From Mycolicibacterium sp. CBMA 226 (GTDB lineage: Bacteria > Actinomycetota > Actinomycetes > Mycobacteriales > Mycobacteriaceae): 64,000 nt of DNA. The position numbers were made by a program, and so were the translations under genes. Below the pieces are notes generated by a model. It was given only the letters and a program-made list of their open reading frames with translations. It searched no databases and was not told the origin of the DNA. The stretch spans positions 1 to 64,000 of the forward strand of contig NZ_VTGY01000022.1 in assembly GCF_009729075.1 (NCBI RefSeq), given 5' to 3'. Positions 17,490-25,581 of the stretch are shown in pieces (the first letter of the stretch is position 1; each line of letters begins with the position of its first letter).

Positions 17490-17816
17490 ATGAGCCAGAC
17501 CCAAGTTCTTAATGCCGCACAGGTGCACGACCTGGCCGGCAAGATGGATGACATCAGCCACCGGATCTGCGACGTGCTGACCCGCTACCTCGACCACGCC
17601 CAGAACGCACAGGCCTCCCAGCAGTTCAACGGCGCCGGCGGCGACCAGAACGTGGCCACCGCGATCGACGTGCAGGACGCACAGAACAAGATTCAGAACC
17701 GGTTCAAGCAGATCAACGACATGCTGCGCCAGACCCAGTCGTCTACGACCGGCACCGACCACGACGTGGTGTCGAGCCTGCAGCAGGTCGGCTCGCACAT
17801 CCAGTTCGGACACTGA
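17490..17816 (+). CDS. WXG100-family EsxB-like secreted protein
   Basis: A 108-residue helical hairpin protein adjacent to a second Esx gene, the standard ESX heterodimer pair. Helix 1 covers AAQVHDLAGKMDDISHRICD and helix 2 is NKIQNRFKQINDMLRQTQ. The turn reads FNGAG, with no Trp, instead of WxG. A conventional YxxxD/E tail is not evident, so the export signal may differ or be supplied by the PE/PPE pair. Strong ribosome site AAGGAGAG. Expected to be exported with the EsxA-like partner. Confidence 0.85.
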   Translation: MSQTQVLNAAQVHDLAGKMDDISHRICDVLTRYLDHAQNAQASQQFNGAGGDQNVATAIDVQDAQNKIQNRFKQINDMLRQTQSSTTGTDHDVVSSLQQVGSHIQFGH

Positions 17817-17875
17817 CGCGCCGCGGCGCTCCACCCATCCACGACTTCACTTCCACGACAAAAGGATTCAGAAAA

Positions 17876-18181
17876 ATGAGCGGTGACGAAACAATTCGCG
17901 TCAGCCCGATGGGCATGGCCGACATGACCCAGGCCATGGTCAGCTTCAGCCAGGAGCTGGACAGCCTCGGCCAGGAAGCCCACCAGCTGCTGGCCGGGTC
18001 GGCGGAGTACTTCGCCTCGCACGGCGCCGGCGACTCCTACCAGCAGGCGCAGAACCTGATCAACCAGGGCATCGCGGACGGCCAGCAGGTCATCCAGCGC
18101 CACGGCAACGCCGTGGACACCGCCGCTGCCGCCTACCACGGCACCGACATGCACAACGCCAGCGGATTCCAGTCCATCTAG
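17876..18181 (+). CDS. WXG100-family EsxA-like secreted protein
   Basis: A 101-residue helix-turn-helix protein downstream of the EsxB-like gene. The turn is YFASHGAGDSY, lacking Trp as in ESX-3 EsxG-type proteins. The helices are VSPMGMADMTQAMVSFSQEL and NLINQGIADGQQVIQRHG. The gap of 59 bases from its partner contains the ribosome site region (CAAAAGGATT). Followed at once by a strong terminator, so esxB-esxA form a separate, probably highly expressed transcript. Confidence 0.85.
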   Translation: MSGDETIRVSPMGMADMTQAMVSFSQELDSLGQEAHQLLAGSAEYFASHGAGDSYQQAQNLINQGIADGQQVIQRHGNAVDTAAAAYHGTDMHNASGFQSI

Positions 18182-18204
18182 CCGCCGGCACAGCACAACC
18201 CGGG

Positions 18205-18238
18205 AAAAAGGGGGGCCCACCTACGGGCCTCCCTTTTT
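18205..18238 (+). terminator. Rho-independent-type terminator after esxBA
   Basis: AAAAAGGGGGGCCC (18205-18218) pairs with GGGCCTCCCTTTTT (18225-18238) with one G-T wobble around a 6-base loop. The 3' arm supplies the T-run. It isolates the esxBA transcript from espG. Confidence 0.85.
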
Positions 18239-18280
18239 CACTTCTACGCCACGTTTGACCAAAACCCAGGAGCCAGAATC

Positions 18281-19144
18281 ATGTTGACCACAACGGTGCG
18301 GGAGCTGTGGGTTCTGCAGGCCCTGTGCGGCGCTGAAAGCATGCCCTTGGGTCTGCAGCCACTCAAGCCGTATATCCCTGTGGCCCATAGCGATCTGGTG
18401 GTCGAGACTGACATGGGACGGCAACCCATCACGGCCACAGCCGAATACGACAGTCTGCGCCGCGCCGGCGTGATCGACGAGCGCGGCCAGGTCGACGCGG
18501 TGGTGCGCGACTGGATGACGGTGCTGAGCAAGCCGGATCGGGAAGTGATGTTGCGCATCCGCACTCCCGATCAACCGGCCGATGACGAGCACGGGGCGAC
18601 CGTCTTTGAGCGGTCCTTGGTGATCTGCCGGCATCAGAACCGCTATATGGCGATGGGTGCGCGCTACGGCGACGAGATCGTGATCGGCGGTGTCGGTGAA
18701 GCGCAAGCGCCGCACCGCCAAATCGAACTAATGCTGCCCATTCTGATCCCCGCGTTCGGCGAGGGCGAGGCCGCCGACATCGACGGCGCCAACGTCCTCA
18801 AAGACCAGCTGGAGCAATCAGTGCTCGCCGGTCTGCCTGGAGGCCCCGAGGGCATCGCCCGCGCCCTGACCTCCTGCGGGCTGAGTTCTTGGGATGTGCA
18901 GGTCGTTTCGGCGGTCACCCGCCTGGAAGATTCGGCCATGGCGGTGGTGGTGGTCATCGACTACGGCATCGACATGCGGGTGCATCCGCGCGTCCTGACC
19001 GTCGCCGACACCGAGTACGGCCGGCTGAGTTTCACCACCAGCACCGGGGCGGACGGCAAACAGTGGATGAGCATCTTCCCGACCACCGCCACCGCGCTCG
19101 AGCACGACCTGACCGAGCTCCTGTCCCTGCCACAGTTGGCTTGA
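18281..19144 (+). CDS. espG: EspG, PE/PPE-specific ESX chaperone
   Basis: A 287-residue cytoplasmic protein of the EspG family, which binds the tip of PPE proteins and keeps PE/PPE pairs soluble for delivery to EccC. Family features include the N-terminal ELWVLQALCGAESMPLGLQP, a central beta-sheet (VFERSLVICRHQNRYMAMGA) and the C-terminal strands (YGRLSFTTSTGADGKQWMSI). ATG with AGGAG 12 bases upstream. It sits directly beyond a terminator with no visible promoter of the shared class, so it depends on read-through or a weak promoter. Confidence 0.9.
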   Translation: MLTTTVRELWVLQALCGAESMPLGLQPLKPYIPVAHSDLVVETDMGRQPITATAEYDSLRRAGVIDERGQVDAVVRDWMTVLSKPDREVMLRIRTPDQPADDEHGATVFERSLVICRHQNRYMAMGARYGDEIVIGGVGEAQAPHRQIELMLPILIPAFGEGEAADIDGANVLKDQLEQSVLAGLPGGPEGIARALTSCGLSSWDVQVVSAVTRLEDSAMAVVVVIDYGIDMRVHPRVLTVADTEYGRLSFTTSTGADGKQWMSIFPTTATALEHDLTELLSLPQLA

Positions 19145-19194
19145 CCTGCGGTAACCACGCCGTCACCAACACGCTGCGATGATGTCGTGGGTCG

Positions 19195-19245
19195 AAAAAC
19201 TAGTGCGGATTACCACCCTCTAGCGGCGGTATCGTAAGCCTCATG
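19195..19245 (+). promoter_or_regulatory. shared-class promoter for eccB, leaderless
   Basis: AAAAACTAGTGCGGATTACC starts at 19195 and TATCGT is at 19230-19235. The ATG at 19243 is 8 bases after the -10. Confidence 0.8.
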
Positions 19246-20760
19246 CCGTTGAATCTGACCAGCAGGCTTCAAGTCACCGCCCACTACTTCTGGAACCGCA
19301 GAAACGCTGCGGCCCTGAGCCACCACGGCGTTGGCCTGGAATACGACCCCGAGATGCGCCGCCGCGCCGCGGTCGTGCTCGGCATCGTACTGGTCGTGAT
19401 CGCCTACGCGCTGGCCAGCCTGCTGGCCTACATCAAGCCCGCCGGCCAAGTCGGACAGTCACCGATCCTGGCCGAACGCGACAGCGGCCAGATCTACGTG
19501 GTCATCGACGGGCGCCTGCATCCGGTGATGAACCTGACCAGCGCTCGCCTGGCCTCCGGGCAGTCCGGCAACCCGACCTTCGTCAAGGCCGACGAGCTCG
19601 CCAAGTACCCGCACGGCCCGTGGGTGGGCATCGTCGGCGCCCCGACGCATATGCCAATCCGCACCAGCGAAAAATCCCAATGGGCGGTGTGTGACACCGC
19701 GCCGGCGGCCACCGCCACCAGCTCAGCAGGCAAGGCGCCGGTGGTGACCGGCCTGGCCGGCCCGCTCACCCTCGGCGAGCGCTCCGAGGTGCTGTCCATG
19801 CCAGCGGCGATCCTGGCCCGCCATGACGACACCACGTTCGTGGTCTGGGACGGGCACCGCTCCACCATCGACCTGTCCAACAAGGCCGTAGCGTTGGCGC
19901 TGGGCGTGGATTCGGCTGCGCCGCCGCCGATTCCGATGTCTAACGCCTTGTTCGACGCGATCCCAGCTACCGACCCGCTGATCATCCCACCCATCCCCAA
20001 CGCCGGCCAACCGTCCCCCTGGGACCTGGGCAAAGGCGCGGTCATCGGCTCGGTCCTGACGGTGCATGATCTGCAACAGAGCACCAACGAGACGTTCTAC
20101 GTGCTGCTACCCGGTGGCGTGCAAAAGATTTCACCGTTTGTCGCATCACTATTGCGCTCTGCCAACTCTTTTGGCGACTTCGCCCCAGTGGAAGTGACAC
20201 CGGACAAGCTGGCCCTTGCGCCAGTGGTCAACAGCCTGCCGGTGTCCTACTACCCGCCGACGCGACTGCACCTGGTCGATACCACTGTCGACGGAACGAC
20301 CTGCCTGAGTTGGTCAAAAGGCGCGACGGACAAAGCCGCGGACATCAAGATTCTGTCCGGCCAGGGCCTGCCCATCCCCGCCAGTGATGACAGCCGCCTG
20401 GTGCACCTGGTCAAAGATGGCGGCGACGGGCCCGCGTCGGCCGAAGCCGATCAGGCCTATATCGCCAAGGACGCAACGAATCTGGTGATGACCACCAATG
20501 CCGACCCGTCAGCGGTGAGCCGTGACGCGATGTGGTGGATATCCGATGAGGGCGTGCGCTACGGCATCGCCCTGGAGGATGCCACGCTCAAACCGCTCGG
20601 TATCACCACCTCGACGGCCCAGCAAGCGCCGTGGGCGCTAATCCGCGTGTATGCACCGGGCGCGGCGCTCAGTCACACCGACGCAACGACCATTCACGAC
20701 ACCTTTGCCCCTGTCGGCGGCGCTGAGGCGCTGCCGACGAAAACCCCAGAGTCGCACTAA
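19243..20760 (+). CDS. eccB: EccB, ESX core membrane component
   Basis: A 505-residue protein with a short cytoplasmic N-terminus containing the family signature (LTSRLQVTAHYFWNRRNAAA), one membrane span at ~43-64 and a large periplasmic domain made of R1-R4-type repeats around a core. EccB forms the periplasmic part of the EccBCDE complex. Four Cys in the periplasmic domain fit disulfides. Length is typical of the family. ATG start is leaderless. Confidence 0.96.
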   Translation: MPLNLTSRLQVTAHYFWNRRNAAALSHHGVGLEYDPEMRRRAAVVLGIVLVVIAYALASLLAYIKPAGQVGQSPILAERDSGQIYVVIDGRLHPVMNLTSARLASGQSGNPTFVKADELAKYPHGPWVGIVGAPTHMPIRTSEKSQWAVCDTAPAATATSSAGKAPVVTGLAGPLTLGERSEVLSMPAAILARHDDTTFVVWDGHRSTIDLSNKAVALALGVDSAAPPPIPMSNALFDAIPATDPLIIPPIPNAGQPSPWDLGKGAVIGSVLTVHDLQQSTNETFYVLLPGGVQKISPFVASLLRSANSFGDFAPVEVTPDKLALAPVVNSLPVSYYPPTRLHLVDTTVDGTTCLSWSKGATDKAADIKILSGQGLPIPASDDSRLVHLVKDGGDGPASAEADQAYIAKDATNLVMTTNADPSAVSRDAMWWISDEGVRYGIALEDATLKPLGITTSTAQQAPWALIRVYAPGAALSHTDATTIHDTFAPVGGAEALPTKTPESH

Positions 20761-20782
20761 GTTTCGTATGTATCCGGGGTGG

Positions 20783-20831
20783 AAAAACTAGTGCGGATAC
20801 CACCTATTTGCCCTGTTAGGATGAGAATATG
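20783..20831 (+). promoter_or_regulatory. shared-class promoter for espI-eccD-mycP-eccE, leaderless
   Basis: AAAAACTAGTGCGGATACC starts at 20783 and TAGGAT is at 20817-20822. The ATG at 20829 is 7 bases after the -10. Nearly identical to the eccC and eccB boxes. Confidence 0.8.
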
Positions 20832-22394
20832 ACCGAGCGTCACGACGACGAGTTCTACGACGACAACGCCCAGGGTTCTGCCCGGGCCGGCGAACCCGGC
20901 GATGCCCCCAACCCCCCTGTGCCACTGCGGGTGCCCTGGTCGGGCCTGACGGGCGCCGACAGTGGCGGCGCCCACCACGCCGACCCCGACGACGAGCCGG
21001 CCGACGAGCCGACGTCGCTGTACATTCAGCGCCCGCCCATGCCGGACTGGATGCGCCGCGAAGGCGACCCGCCAGCCCCTGCTGGCCGGTCGTTCACCCC
21101 GCCGGCAGCCGACAACAGCGGCGACCTGACCCGGCCCACACCGGAGCGTGGCGGTCCCGTTTACGACCAGTTCACCCAGCAGCGGCCCCCGGTGCCTCCG
21201 GCGCCGTACGATCCGCGCCTTCAGCCGCCGCAGCACGGCCAGTACGGCGCCGCCGATCCCGGTCAGGGCTACCCGCCGCCCCGGCAGCCTCAGCCCATCG
21301 ACTCGGGCGCGCAGCCGCCCCAGCGCGCCCCGCAGGGGTGGCCCGGTCAGCCCGGCCCCGCGCAGCCCGGTCAGCCCGGTCAGCCCTACCCGCAACCCGA
21401 GGCCCCGCAGCAGTACTACGGCACTGCACAGGGCTCAGCGGCGCCGTACGCGTATACCAACACCATTCGCCGCGACGAGATGGTGCCGACCCGCAAGCTG
21501 CCCCCCAAGCGCGGCTGGCGCAAAGGCGTGTACCTGGGCTCGGCCAAGCTGATCAACCCCGGCCAGTCCCCGGACGAGCGCGAGGAAGCCCGGCTCCAAG
21601 CGATGACCGGCACCCACTTGCGCGGCCATTACCGCATCGGTGTGGTGGGCAAGGGTGGCGTCGGCAAGAGCACCCTGTCGGCGTCGATTGGCTCGGTGTT
21701 CGCCGAGAATCGCCAGAACGACCGGGTCGTGGCCATCGACGCCGACACCGCATTCGGCAAGCTGGGCAGCCGCATCGACCCCTCCGCGGCCAGCTCCTAC
21801 TGGGAGGTCGCCGCCGACCAGAACCTGAACACGTTCGCCGACATGCGCGCCCGGGTCGGCAGCAACAGCACCGGCCTGTTCGTCCTGATTGGCGAACCCA
21901 GCACGCGCCGGCGCCGCACCCTGAACCCGCAGGTCTACAACGATGCGATAGCCCAGCTCGATAGGCATTTCAGCTTGTCGATCGTGGACTGCGGTTCCAC
22001 CATGGATGCACCGCTGACCCTGCAAGTCCTTGGCACCCTCGACGCCTTGGTGGTCGTGTCCTCACCCTGGTACGACGGTGCTGCCACGGCTGGGCAGACC
22101 CTGGAATGGTTGGGCAATAACGGCTACACGGCACTGTTGCAGCGCACCATCGTGGTGATCAACGACTCGGATGGCCACGTCGACAAGGCCGAGCTCAAGA
22201 AGCTGTCCGCCGAATTCGCCGGCCATGGCCAGAAAGTGTTCGTCATGCCCTACGACGCTCACCTACGCCCCGGCGGGGTCATCAACGTCCAGGACGAGAT
22301 GAACAAGGCCACGCATCGCCGCGTGCTTGAGATTTGCGCCGCGCTGGCCGAGCACTTCGCCTCGACCACCGAGGGCCGGGGGCCGCGCCGATGA
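20829..22394 (+). CDS. EspI-like MinD/ParA-type ATPase with Pro-rich N-terminus
   Basis: A 521-residue protein. Residues 1-~210 are disordered and Pro/Gln/Gly-rich. Residues ~265-510 are a SIMIBI-class ATPase with a deviant Walker A (KGGVGKST), the DADTAFGKLGSR switch region and SIVDCGSTMDAP. This arrangement matches EspI of ESX-1 and related proteins encoded between ESX core genes. EspI has been linked to ATP-dependent control of secretion; a similar role here is inference. It could also position the machine. Overlaps eccD by ATGA, so it is the first gene of a coupled operon. Confidence 0.85.
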   Translation: MTERHDDEFYDDNAQGSARAGEPGDAPNPPVPLRVPWSGLTGADSGGAHHADPDDEPADEPTSLYIQRPPMPDWMRREGDPPAPAGRSFTPPAADNSGDLTRPTPERGGPVYDQFTQQRPPVPPAPYDPRLQPPQHGQYGAADPGQGYPPPRQPQPIDSGAQPPQRAPQGWPGQPGPAQPGQPGQPYPQPEAPQQYYGTAQGSAAPYAYTNTIRRDEMVPTRKLPPKRGWRKGVYLGSAKLINPGQSPDEREEARLQAMTGTHLRGHYRIGVVGKGGVGKSTLSASIGSVFAENRQNDRVVAIDADTAFGKLGSRIDPSAASSYWEVAADQNLNTFADMRARVGSNSTGLFVLIGEPSTRRRRTLNPQVYNDAIAQLDRHFSLSIVDCGSTMDAPLTLQVLGTLDALVVVSSPWYDGAATAGQTLEWLGNNGYTALLQRTIVVINDSDGHVDKAELKKLSAEFAGHGQKVFVMPYDAHLRPGGVINVQDEMNKATHRRVLEICAALAEHFASTTEGRGPRR

Positions 22395-23896
22395 CCGCCA
22401 CCGCTGACCGTGTTGTCGTCCCCGGCGCCGCCACCGGGGTGCCACCATCGAGCCGCGTGACGTTCCTGGTGGGCGACAACCACCTGATCGACCTGCTGCT
22501 GCCGGCGGCGGTCCCGCTGGCCAAGCTGGCTGAACCGACCCGCAAAACCGTCAACCGCACCCTGGCCAAGCGCGGATTTGCCGAACTGCCCACGGGCAGT
22601 TACGTGTTCGCGCGGGCCGCCGGCATGACGATGCTGACCGGCAACCTGTCACTGGCCGCCCAGGGCGTCACCGACGCGGACCTGCTGGCGTTCATCCCGG
22701 CCAGTTCGGCGCAACGCTACGAACCCAACCACGAGAACGTCTCGGCGGCACTGGCCCGGTTCGCCAAAGCCAACTTCCCGGCCGTGGGCATCAAAGACGC
22801 CCGCCGCGTCGCCGTGATGTTGACGCTGGTGGCCTTGCTGCTGGCGGGACTGCTGATCTGGCGGATGCGCTGGGCCGCCTCGGGCGGGATCGTGGCGCCG
22901 GCCTTGTTCGGCGGCGCGGCCCTGGCCCTGGCGGGCGCCTCGGTGCTCGCGGGGCGCTTGGGCGCGGAGCGGTTCGTCTCCGCCTCTCTGATGTGGGCCT
23001 CGGTGGCCGCCCTGGTGACCACCGGCGCGACCGTCCCGCCCGGCGCGGCTCCGGGCGCTCCGCACGCCTTCCTGGCGGCGTTCTTGGCGCTGGCCGCGGC
23101 CTTCGGTATCGCACGCTTCACCGGCAGCAGCTGGGCGGCGGCCACCACGATTATCACCGTGTCGACCGCGATCATCGCCGCGTCCGCTGCACGCATGTTC
23201 TTCACCGTTCCGGGTCAGCGGATCGCCGTCGTGATGCTGGTTGTCGCGCTCATCGTTTCGGTCGCCGCACCCCCGATCGGGCAGCGCCTGGCCAAGGTGC
23301 CCCGCCAGTCGTTCGCCTCGATCACCGGCAAAGACATGTATTCGCGCAACCCGGGCGATCAGGAAGACACCATCAGCCCGGTGGAGGACAGCCCCGACGA
23401 CGTCACCCTCAAAGGCCCGCAGCTCGCCGAGGTCGCACACCGATCCAACCGGGTACTCACCGGCATCCTGCTGGGCACCGCTCTGGTCCAGCTGGTCTCC
23501 ACCTGGTGCGCCATCCATCCCGGTGTCGGCACGCAATGGACGTTCGTGGTCGTGGCCGCCACGGTGGCGTTGGTCAACATCATGCGGGCCCGCGCGTTCC
23601 GTGACCGCCGGCACGCCGTGACCGCGGTCGTGGGCTCGGCGCTGTCGCTGCTGCTGATCCCGACCCATTACGGGCTGGCCGCCGCCGCGACCTCGACCGC
23701 CGTGGTGCTGTGGTCGGCCGGCGCAGTGCTGGCGATCGCGGTGCTGTCCTTGCTGGCCGGTGTCATGGTGCCGGCGACCAGTTTCTCCGCGCCGGTGCGC
23801 GAGCTCGCCGAATACCTCGAATACGTGGCCATCGTGGTGATCATCGTGTTCTCGATGTTCGCCATCGGCCTGATCCACTTCGCCAGGTACCACTGA
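22391..23896 (+). CDS. eccD: EccD, ESX membrane channel component
   Basis: A 501-residue protein with an N-terminal ubiquitin-like domain (~residues 18-100, SSRVTFLVGDNHLIDLLLPA) followed by about eleven membrane spans, as in all EccD proteins. EccD dimers line the vestibule of each ESX protomer. Start chosen at ATG 22391, which overlaps the previous stop; an upstream in-frame start would add 19 residues with no ribosome site. The stop overlaps mycP. Confidence 0.95.
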   Translation: MTATADRVVVPGAATGVPPSSRVTFLVGDNHLIDLLLPAAVPLAKLAEPTRKTVNRTLAKRGFAELPTGSYVFARAAGMTMLTGNLSLAAQGVTDADLLAFIPASSAQRYEPNHENVSAALARFAKANFPAVGIKDARRVAVMLTLVALLLAGLLIWRMRWAASGGIVAPALFGGAALALAGASVLAGRLGAERFVSASLMWASVAALVTTGATVPPGAAPGAPHAFLAAFLALAAAFGIARFTGSSWAAATTIITVSTAIIAASAARMFFTVPGQRIAVVMLVVALIVSVAAPPIGQRLAKVPRQSFASITGKDMYSRNPGDQEDTISPVEDSPDDVTLKGPQLAEVAHRSNRVLTGILLGTALVQLVSTWCAIHPGVGTQWTFVVVAATVALVNIMRARAFRDRRHAVTAVVGSALSLLLIPTHYGLAAAATSTAVVLWSAGAVLAIAVLSLLAGVMVPATSFSAPVRELAEYLEYVAIVVIIVFSMFAIGLIHFARYH

Positions 23897-25560
23897 TGAT
23901 GCTCAAACGGGTCGCAGCGGCGAGCGGCGCAGCGGCCCTGCTCGCGGCGAACATCCTGGCTGCCCCGGCAGCGATGGCCATCGCCCCGCCGGTGATCGAT
24001 CCGGGCGCACTGCCCGCCCCGGGCACCCCCGGGCCGACTGAACCGATGCGTCAGACCCAGGCCTGCAGCACCCCGGTGGTCATCGCCGACCCCGACGTCA
24101 CCCAGCCGCCTCCGGGCAACACGATGCTCAACATCGCCCAGGCCTGGCAGTACTCGACCGGCGCCGGGGTCCTGGTCGCGATCGTCGACACCGGCGTCAC
24201 CCCGAACCCGCGGCTGAACGTCTCGGCCGGCGGCGATTACGTGCAGGGCCTGCCCAATGGTGGCCTCACCGACTGCGACAACCACGGCACCGTCGTGGCA
24301 TCGATCATCGGGGCCGCCCCTTCCAACCCGGCCAATCGGCCGCCGGTCAAACCGATCGGGGTAGGCGCCCCGCCGCCGCCCCCGCCGGTGCCGGCCAACC
24401 CGGCCCCGACCAGCCCGCCGCCGCCACCGCCGCCCGCGCAGACGGTCACCGTGACCGCGCCGCCACCACCCCCGCCAGCTCCCGCGCCGCCCCCGCCCCC
24501 GCCGCCGGGTGGTGACGCCCCGGCGAACGGTCCGGTCGATCCGAACTGCACACCGCCGCAGTGCCTTCCGCTGGTGCCCGGGCCTCCACCGGGTGGCCCT
24601 GACGGCATGGTCGGTGTCGCTCCCGACGCCACGATGGTCTCGATCCGGCAATCCAGTGTGGCGTTCGCCCCGGAGCACTCCAGCGGCGAGGACGCCGACC
24701 AGCACCGCAAGGCCGGCGACGTCCTGTCCCTGGCCAAGGCGATCCGCACCGCCGCCGATCTGGGCGCCAAGGTGATCAACGTGTCGCTGGCGGCGTGCAT
24801 CAACGCGGCGGTCCCGGTCAACCAGGACGCTCTCGGCGCGGCCGTGCGGTACGCCGCCGTGGACAAGGACGCAGTGATCGTTGCGGCCGCCGGTAACCGC
24901 GGCGACCCCTACCAGCACGACTGCGGACAGAACCCGGCATTCAACCCGCTGAACACCAAGGACCCGCGCGACTGGGACGGGGTGCGCACCATCGTGTCCC
25001 CGGCCGAATTCAGTGACTACGTGCTCTCGGTTGGCGCGGTGACCCCGGAGGGCCTGCCGATGCCGGACTCGATCAATGGACCGTGGGTCGGTGTCGCCGC
25101 CCCCGGTTCCCGGATCATGGGCCTATCGGCGACCAACGGGGCCGCCGTCAACGCCAACCCGGCACAGAACTCGCCGGGCAACGGAAACGGCATCTGGGGC
25201 ACCAGTTTCAGCGCCGCCTACGTCTCCGGTGTGGCCGCCTTGGTCCGTGCCCGGTTCCCGCAATTGACTGCGCACCAAGTGATTCGGCGCATCATGGAAA
25301 CCGCGCACAATCCCGCCCACGGCGTCGATAACCAGGTCGGTAACGGTGTCGTGGACCCGGTGGCCGCGCTGACCTGGGATGTGGCGGCGGGTGACCCACG
25401 GCCAGTCGAGCACCTGTCCGACAAGCTCTATGTACCGCCGCCCAAGCCCGGCCCGGATTTGCGGCCTCGCAACACCGCCCTTCTTGGCGCCGCGGGGGTG
25501 GCGATTGTGGCAGCCGTGGTGGCCGCCGTGATCGTGATCCGTCGACGGCTGTCCTCCTAA
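23896..25560 (+). CDS. mycP: MycP, ESX-linked subtilisin-like mycosin protease
   Basis: A 554-residue membrane-anchored serine protease that caps the ESX complex on the periplasmic side. It has a signal peptide (LLAANILAAPAAMA), the catalytic triad Asp98 (VAIVDTG), His130 (CDNHGT) and Ser437 (GTSFSAAYVSG), and a C-terminal membrane anchor (AAGVAIVAAVVAAVIVIRRR). A ~90-residue Pro-rich insertion lies between His and Ser (nt ~24360-24600), longer than a minimal mycosin loop and including a Cys pair (CTPPQC). ATG start overlaps the eccD stop. Confidence 0.96.
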   Translation: MMLKRVAAASGAAALLAANILAAPAAMAIAPPVIDPGALPAPGTPGPTEPMRQTQACSTPVVIADPDVTQPPPGNTMLNIAQAWQYSTGAGVLVAIVDTGVTPNPRLNVSAGGDYVQGLPNGGLTDCDNHGTVVASIIGAAPSNPANRPPVKPIGVGAPPPPPPVPANPAPTSPPPPPPPAQTVTVTAPPPPPPAPAPPPPPPPGGDAPANGPVDPNCTPPQCLPLVPGPPPGGPDGMVGVAPDATMVSIRQSSVAFAPEHSSGEDADQHRKAGDVLSLAKAIRTAADLGAKVINVSLAACINAAVPVNQDALGAAVRYAAVDKDAVIVAAAGNRGDPYQHDCGQNPAFNPLNTKDPRDWDGVRTIVSPAEFSDYVLSVGAVTPEGLPMPDSINGPWVGVAAPGSRIMGLSATNGAAVNANPAQNSPGNGNGIWGTSFSAAYVSGVAALVRARFPQLTAHQVIRRIMETAHNPAHGVDNQVGNGVVDPVAALTWDVAAGDPRPVEHLSDKLYVPPPKPGPDLRPRNTALLGAAGVAIVAAVVAAVIVIRRRLSS

Positions 25561-25581
25561 CAGCACTCAGGAGATATCGAA

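Noticed and set aside
22334..22390. Longer start for eccD adding 19 residues.
   Set aside because: The ATG at 22391 overlaps the preceding stop in the usual ATGA manner and starts at the right place for the ubiquitin-like domain.
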